From positions 1-64,000 of the forward strand of contig JAYFOQ010000034.1 in the NCBI GenBank assembly GCA_034932485.1: a DNA stretch of 64,000 bases, given 5' to 3'. The notes beneath the pieces are model-generated. The model saw only the letters and a program-made list of their open reading frames with translations, did not search any database and had not been told where the DNA came from. This DNA is from Gordonibacter sp034932485 (GTDB taxonomy: Bacteria; Actinomycetota; Coriobacteriia; Coriobacteriales; Eggerthellaceae). The first letter of the stretch is position 1; the number at the start of each line of letters is the position of its first letter. A program made the position numbers and the translations under genes. Of this stretch, positions 61,267 to 64,000 are shown piece by piece.

Positions 61267-64000
61267 TTAGGATACCGTAACGTCTTGGTAGTAGACGGTA
61301 TTTCCCAGGCGAATTTCGTAGGTGTACTGTCCAGCAGTAGGGGGTGCGTCAGTTACCGAAAAGGAAACATAGCCCCAAGAGTCGTTTCTTAGTACGGAGC
61401 CTCCCGTCTTAGTGATGTCGACACCGCCGCTCTCCTGACCAGCATTGCGGCGCAGCACCGTCATCGTGACATCATTATTGCCATTAGCGTTATTAATGCA
61501 CCGAAGGGTTCCGCTTACCTTGCCGTTCGAAGCGGTAAGAAGTATTTGTCCACCATTGAGAAGCTCGTAGACGGGGGCAGCTACGCCATTTGCTCGGGGA
61601 ACAGTGAAATACGCCACATTGCTGGCGGCACTTCCTGTTTGCGAGATGCCTTCGGTGTCATAGCATAGGCTGTCTGAGGAATAAAAGAGATTCGCATAAA
61701 GGGAGAAAGTTCGATATGAATACAGTGAAGGGAACGCAGTATAAAGTGAAGCCCCATCAAGATAGCGGCTAACTTGCATTTTGATGGTGTAGTTGCCCTG
61801 CGGCTTGTTCCCAAGATCAACGAGGTAGTATCCGCGCCCTGTGGTGTTGTCGTTGAAGTAGCGTGCATCTCTTTGAACGCCCGCCTGGTCGGTTACGGTG
61901 ATAATGCTTCCGAGGGGGAAGGTGTTGTTGTGCCTATAGCCATAATAGCAGTCTAGGTTCAAAGCGAGCATGACTTGGCTTTCGTTTGCTTTGGTACTGA
62001 TATAGGAAGTGGGAGTATTGAGGTGTAGCGTTGTGGTGTAGGTGTCATACATAAAGTTGTCTGAATGACCAACTTTCACCTGATTTGAAGACGCGCCGCT
62101 GTCAGGGTTAAGAAATGTTGTTTGTAGGTAGTTGCTATCGGTAGCATTTGCAATGGGGTAGGCGGTTACAAGTGTGTTGTAGTGTTCGGTTGTATGCCCG
62201 ATGCCATCGGTGCGTGTGTAGCGAAGAATGTCTTTGCCGGTACTGATGCTGCGGTGGTCGAGGGTAAGGTAGGTGGGTGAGGAGCCGGTTTGGCCAAACC
62301 CGGAGTTTGCCTCACTGAAATCGACGATGAAAAGGAGATTTTCAATGATTACCGTATTGCCTGTAGGATTTTTATAGAACGCCCCTGTTGCTTCATTCTT
62401 GAAATATTGCAAGTCGATTTTATTCAACCATTGATTACCCGACTCGAAATAATAGTACAAGGGGTTGAGGGGATTACTGTAATCGACCATAGTGATTTTT
62501 GTCGAGGGGGGTAGCCACGAGGATCCCGTCTGCCCATGTACGCTCGTGCTTGCGTTCGTGGTGAGATACGTTTTTATTCCCCCACGGTAGGCACCAGGAC
62601 TGTATGTTGTTACGAACTGCGAGGTATATGAACTGGTTCTCGTGATAGGAGTCATATTTTCAACGGGAATATTGTCATAAATCTTGCCATAGTGAGCAGA
62701 CTTGGTAGCCGAGGCATAGGATTTCTCGATAGACAAGTCAATAGTGATACGATAGGTTCTCCCGTCAACACTTTTAAGGGTGAAGACGATGGGTCCACTT
62801 TGAGCATCAAGCTCGTCGGCAAAATTACCGAAGTTGATGGCAATTGTCGCGGGGACCAATCCGGTCGGGCTAGACTCAGAAACATAGGGAGAGTAATCAT
62901 ATGACCAGGTGGTGTTGGTACCTTTGTAGAGAGGCAGGCTATTCGATACCCCGTGCGTCGTATCGCCAAGCGTCAGACTGACGGTGTAAGCACCGCTGTT
63001 ACCTGAAGCTGTTCTCATGTCTTTGAGTGAATCGGACACAACGATGGGGCCATCAACCGAGAGGGCGGTGGCTGTCTCGGTGAAATCGACAGGAAGGTAA
63101 ACCATTATCTGGGTATCGACACCAGTGGTATACGTTTTGAGGTCGCGTGTGTACTCGTACCTATTACCTTCGATGAACCATATGCGGCAGTCCTTGCCAT
63201 CTATATCAGACACTGCCTGGGTGTAAAGATTCAGATAAGTAAGGGGATTTGTCGTTTCCTTGTTGAGAGAAACGAAGGTGCCAGTGCTGTCTGTTGGCGT
63301 ATGCTCGGCGAACACAAAGGCGCCGCCTTCAGCAGCCGTATTGCTGACTAGTGAGAACAAGCCAGCAACCGTACCATAACTGGCATCGGCAATGTCTGCC
63401 GATTGTTTAACGTCCAACCAACGTCCACTGTTCAAAATGATGGTGTTGGTGGTTGAGTGTGCTGCTCCGTCAGCATCTTGCCAAGTGCCCGCTCCCGTTT
63501 GAGCAAAGTTGCGATACGACGTTTTCTCGCTATCTGTTAGGTTGTCGCCGTAAGTAGTGAGAGGCAGGTTAGTAGACGGTTTAGTAAAGGTGCGATCTGG
63601 AAGAACGTCCGACCAAAGGTTTCCAAGGCCGTTGACCACGGTATCAAACTGGAGGGTGGAATTGCTATAAACCATCAGGTTGCCAATGCGGTTAAGGGAA
63701 TAACGAGTAGTGTCGCTTTCGTTGACGAGGTCTTTAGCTCCCTTGAGGAAAATGTTGCAGTTGTTGACGATGACGCGGTCGGCGCGTTGAAGCGAGAAGA
63801 AGCTTTTGCGGCTAATATCGTTGTTGGCCGATGTGTTACGGAGGTCTATGAGGGTAACGAAGCGTTTTCCGCTTGCGCGAGAAAGGTTGCCGTCTCCATA
63901 GATGCCTCCTTTGACAGTGCTGGTAAAGTTGGTGTTCTGTCCCTTGACATAGAGGGCGGTGTTTCCGAATACCGTAATGTTATTGGCACTGACCGTGTAA
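61267..64000 (-). CDS. Large beta-rich surface protein, partial (candidate pilus-tip adhesin)
   Basis: At least 910 residues; the frame is open from the stop at 61267 to the window edge, so the N-terminus is missing. The visible N-terminal part has short repeating beta strands with Asn turns (SANNITVFGNTALYVKG, RVIVNNCNIFLKG) like a right-handed beta-helix or pectate-lyase-like fold. The rest is rich in Thr, Ser, Tyr and Asn with several Ig-like-looking strands (NPQGNYTIKMQVSRYLDG; AGQYTYEIRLGNTVYYQDVTV). No LPxTG, sortase signal or C-terminal membrane segment. Position as first visible gene of the minor pilin unit suggests it rides on the pilus tip, as PilY1 does. No family recognised. Confidence 0.75.
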   Translation of the reverse strand, partial: YTVSANNITVFGNTALYVKGQNTNFTSTVKGGIYGDGNLSRASGKRFVTLIDLRNTSANNDISRKSFFSLQRADRVIVNNCNIFLKGAKDLVNESDTTRYSLNRIGNLMVYSNSTLQFDTVVNGLGNLWSDVLPDRTFTKPSTNLPLTTYGDNLTDSEKTSYRNFAQTGAGTWQDADGAAHSTTNTIILNSGRWLDVKQSADIADASYGTVAGLFSLVSNTAAEGGAFVFAEHTPTDSTGTFVSLNKETTNPLTYLNLYTQAVSDIDGKDCRIWFIEGNRYEYTRDLKTYTTGVDTQIMVYLPVDFTETATALSVDGPIVVSDSLKDMRTASGNSGAYTVSLTLGDTTHGVSNSLPLYKGTNTTWSYDYSPYVSESSPTGLVPATIAINFGNFADELDAQSGPIVFTLKSVDGRTYRITIDLSIEKSYASATKSAHYGKIYDNIPVENMTPITRTSSYTSQFVTTYSPGAYRGGIKTYLTTNASTSVHGQTGSSWLPPSTKITMVDYSNPLNPLYYYFESGNQWLNKIDLQYFKNEATGAFYKNPTGNTVIIENLLFIVDFSEANSGFGQTGSSPTYLTLDHRSISTGKDILRYTRTDGIGHTTEHYNTLVTAYPIANATDSNYLQTTFLNPDSGASSNQVKVGHSDNFMYDTYTTTLHLNTPTSYISTKANESQVMLALNLDCYYGYRHNNTFPLGSIITVTDQAGVQRDARYFNDNTTGRGYYLVDLGNKPQGNYTIKMQVSRYLDGASLYTAFPSLYSYRTFSLYANLFYSSDSLCYDTEGISQTGSAASNVAYFTVPRANGVAAPVYELLNGGQILLTASNGKVSGTLRCINNANGNNDVTMTVLRRNAGQESGGVDITKTGGSVLRNDSWGYVSFSVTDAPPTAGQYTYEIRLGNTVYYQDVTVS

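Overview
The window spans a chromosomal replication origin. The order ddl / rlmN / parB-parA / rsmG-jag-yidC-yidD-rnpA-rpmH // dnaA-dnaN-recF-gyrB-gyrA with divergent polarity (left arm mostly minus, right arm plus) places oriC around 12.5-16.3 kb. A Tat-exported DMSO-reductase-family molybdoprotein, the combination of genes, leaderless-looking promoters and a monoderm-type pilus cluster without a secretin suggest an anaerobic member of the Coriobacteriia, probably Eggerthellaceae. That assignment is inference from gene content; no search was run.

Layout. 1-3.5 kb: two copies of one DUF772-type (IS5/IS1182-like) insertion sequence in opposite orientation flank a molybdopterin oxidoreductase gene; the left copy truncates the gene. 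3.5-18.6 kb: an AT-rich origin domain with ten of the fourteen parS sites, chromosome partition genes, membrane insertion and ribosome/RNA genes, an ATPase-plus-HTH protein, dnaA, dnaN and recF. 18.9-31.6 kb: gyrB, gyrA, a bifunctional nuclease, tRNA-Ile, tRNA-Ala, TraX-like, CPBP protease, J-domain protein, typA, a foldase lipoprotein and two tRNA-Ser genes. 31.6-36.9 kb: a GC-rich block (DUF1801 protein, kdpFAB) followed by kdpC of ordinary composition. 37-49.2 kb: an acidic hypothetical protein, rpsF-ssb-rpsR-rplI, dnaB, a YhaO/YhaN (SbcCD-like) pair, purA, purD and a radical SAM protein. 49.2-64 kb: a type IV pilus locus with pilB, pilT, pilC, pilM, pilN, pilO, prepilin peptidase, three class-III-signal pilins, four further pilin-like proteins and a very large beta-rich protein that runs off the window.

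How it fits together. ParA/ParB act on the fourteen perfect 16-bp parS palindromes (4388-37802). One parS overlaps the -35 box of the parAB promoter, and most others are extended by site-specific arms into long intergenic palindromes at gene ends, suggesting shared use as transcript ends. DnaA boxes occur between dnaA and dnaN and upstream of dnaB. The pilus locus resembles a type IVa machine; the large protein followed directly by three minor pilins has the layout of a pilus-tip complex.

Caveats: all calls rest on reading the sequence and translated frames. Statements on base composition are by eye.
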